A DNA stretch of 7,257 nt from Bacteroidia bacterium (GTDB lineage: Bacteria > Bacteroidota > Bacteroidia > Bacteroidales > P3). Positions 6,241 through 7,257 of the stretch are shown here, in pieces. Within the stretch, counting starts at the first letter, position 1. The number at the start of each line of letters is the position of its first letter. The notes beneath the pieces were generated by a model. It was given only the letters and a program-made list of their open reading frames with translations. It made no database searches and had not been told where the DNA came from. The stretch is from contig BNXT01000066.1 of NCBI GenBank assembly GCA_025999775.1, positions 1 to 7,257 of the forward strand, written 5' to 3'. A program made the translations under genes and the position numbers.

Positions 6241-7152
6241 TCATAAAAGCGTAAGCGTACAGCGTTTTTCGTTAACCTCTATGGAGTGTTCAGCGCCCAA
6301 TATCAGCGCTTTGTTGATATTAGTATGACCTGAAGGCAGGTTAAACATCACAGGATAGTTCCGCGTTGTAAGCTTCTCCCCTATCATTGCCTCTACGTTT
6401 TTACCAAACGACGGTGTATTATCGTGAATATCCGTAAATTGCCCAAGTACCAAGCCTGTTATTTTATGAAACACGCCGACACGCTGCAAACTCAATAACA
6501 AACGGTCTATTTGATACAGCTGTTCGTCCACATCCTCTAAAAAGAGTATGCAATCCTTCAGGTCAGGAAACGAACGACTACCCAGAAGGCTACACAACAT
6601 GGACAAGTTGCCTCCAACTAATTTGCCGGTGGCATGTCCACAACGGTTTTCAGGTTGCGATGTTACAGCTATTGTGTAGGGTTGTCCAAACAATGCCGTT
6701 TGTAAGCTCTGCAAGTTTGCATCGGTACTCGGAAAATCGGGATATTTCAACGGCATTTCTCCGTGCATGGATGCCACGCCATAATTTACGCCTACATGCA
6801 CTTGAATTGCCGTAATATCGCTGTACCCAACAATCCACTTTGGATATTTAACAAATTCGGTAAAGTCCAATTGGTCTAAAATACGTAAACTTCCGTAACC
6901 ACCACGTGCACACACAATAGCTTTGATCATTCTATCGTCCAATGCCTCTTGAAAATCCTTTAGTCGAAGCTCATCGGGAGCCGAAAAAAATGCAGGCGCA
7001 GAAAGTACGCTCTTGCCTACTCTAACACGCAGTCTCCAACTTTCAAAGAACCTGACGGCATTGTCAATACGCTTAACGTCAATGTATTTTGCCGGCGCTA
7101 TCAACGCTATAGCGTCCCCTTGATTCAGGTATGGCGGACAAACTGTTTTCAT
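6241..7152 (-). CDS. LD-carboxypeptidase (muramoyltetrapeptide carboxypeptidase, peptidase family S66)
   Basis: LdcA-type enzymes remove the terminal D-Ala from L-Ala-D-Glu-meso-DAP-D-Ala tetrapeptides during peptidoglycan recycling in the cytoplasm. The 303-residue length is normal and there is no signal peptide. The family landmarks are complete: an N-terminal LNQGDAIALIAPA (9-21), ARGGYGSLRILDQLD (82-96), the nucleophile Ser111 in VGYSDIT, HGEMP (130-134), GKLVGGNLSML (176-186), Glu206 in FLEDVDE and His276 in LPSGHTN. Ser111, Glu206 and His276 correspond to the Ser-Glu-His triad of Pseudomonas LdcA. The ATG at 7152 follows a -7 box by about 20 bases. The gene stands alone: its stop lies 26 bases from the convergent MbnP-like gene. 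Some S66 members act on microcin-like peptide conjugates (MccF) instead, but the general match and the absence of a toxin context favour the cell-wall role. Confidence 0.92.
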   Translation of the reverse strand: MKTVCPPYLNQGDAIALIAPAKYIDVKRIDNAVRFFESWRLRVRVGKSVLSAPAFFSAPDELRLKDFQEALDDRMIKAIVCARGGYGSLRILDQLDFTEFVKYPKWIVGYSDITAIQVHVGVNYGVASMHGEMPLKYPDFPSTDANLQSLQTALFGQPYTIAVTSQPENRCGHATGKLVGGNLSMLCSLLGSRSFPDLKDCILFLEDVDEQLYQIDRLLLSLQRVGVFHKITGLVLGQFTDIHDNTPSFGKNVEAMIGEKLTTRNYPVMFNLPSGHTNINKALILGAEHSIEVNEKRCTLTLL

Positions 7153-7172
7153 CGGTAGTATGGTTTAAACTG

Positions 7173-7180
7173 CAAAGATA
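7173..7180 (-). promoter_or_regulatory. Bacteroidota -7 box for the LD-carboxypeptidase gene
   Basis: Read on the minus strand this is TATCTTTG, a consensus match, with a predicted leader of about 15 bases before the ATG at 7152. The expected -33 region is A/T-rich without a clear TTTG. Confidence 0.55.
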
Positions 7181-7244
7181 GAACTTTATTTTGGATGGTA
7201 AATAAAAAGTTATTAACATCTCTGTGTAATTGTTAATAATTTTG

Positions 7245-7252
7245 TATCTTTG
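7245..7252 (+). promoter_or_regulatory. Bacteroidota -7 box pointing to a gene beyond the right edge
   Basis: TATCTTTG on the plus strand lies in a very A/T-rich stretch, back to back with the LD-carboxypeptidase promoter. The bases around it (GTATCTTTGTGG, 7244-7255) are identical to those at the pepE promoter (4681-4692). No start codon is seen before the window ends, so the gene it serves lies outside. Confidence 0.5.
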
Positions 7253-7257
7253 TGGTA

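Noticed and set aside
6241..7152. MccF-type microcin self-immunity protein
   Set aside because: It is in the same S66 family, but no toxin biosynthesis or export gene is nearby and the protein matches general LdcA landmarks.

Overview
The window looks like a stretch of ordinary chromosome from a member of the Bacteroidota, probably a Bacteroidales-like lineage. Two independent observations support this. First, one gene encodes PorV, an outer-membrane protein of the type IX secretion system (T9SS), which is confined to this phylum. Second, the intergenic regions upstream of genes carry the Bacteroidota-type -7 promoter box TAnnTTTG, six times in all, each in the right orientation, and the first genes of the transcription units lack clear Shine-Dalgarno sequences. 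I see no RNA gene, insertion sequence, CRISPR array, prophage or integrase.

Layout from left to right: (1) a BadF/BadG-type sugar kinase on the minus strand, cut by the left edge only a few residues before its expected C-terminus; (2) a 141-base divergent promoter region; (3) a tight plus-strand operon, porV - ispF - a Cys/Met-metabolism PLP enzyme, with a 10-base gap and then an ATGA start/stop overlap; (4) a convergent minus-strand gene for a cysteine-rich DUF3109 protein; (5) a 227-base divergent intergenic region that holds opposed promoters and a degenerate heptamer tandem repeat; (6) a plus-strand pair, dipeptidase E (pepE) followed 12 bases later by an MbnP-like lipoprotein; (7) a convergent minus-strand LD-carboxypeptidase (peptidase family S66); (8) its promoter, back to back with a plus-strand promoter that points to a gene beyond the right edge.

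Functionally this is a mix of housekeeping and envelope genes: protein secretion (PorV), isoprenoid precursor synthesis by the MEP pathway (IspF), sulfur amino-acid metabolism (PLP enzyme), and peptide or cell-wall turnover (PepE, LD-carboxypeptidase, possibly the amino-sugar kinase). I do not see a clearly new multi-gene system. The points most worth a second look are the MbnP-like lipoprotein with no visible haem-protein partner, the uncharacterised cysteine-cluster protein, the heptamer repeat beside a promoter, and the active-site substitutions in the PLP enzyme. For porV and pepE the longest open frame overstates the gene, and promoter position and protein content give shorter starts.
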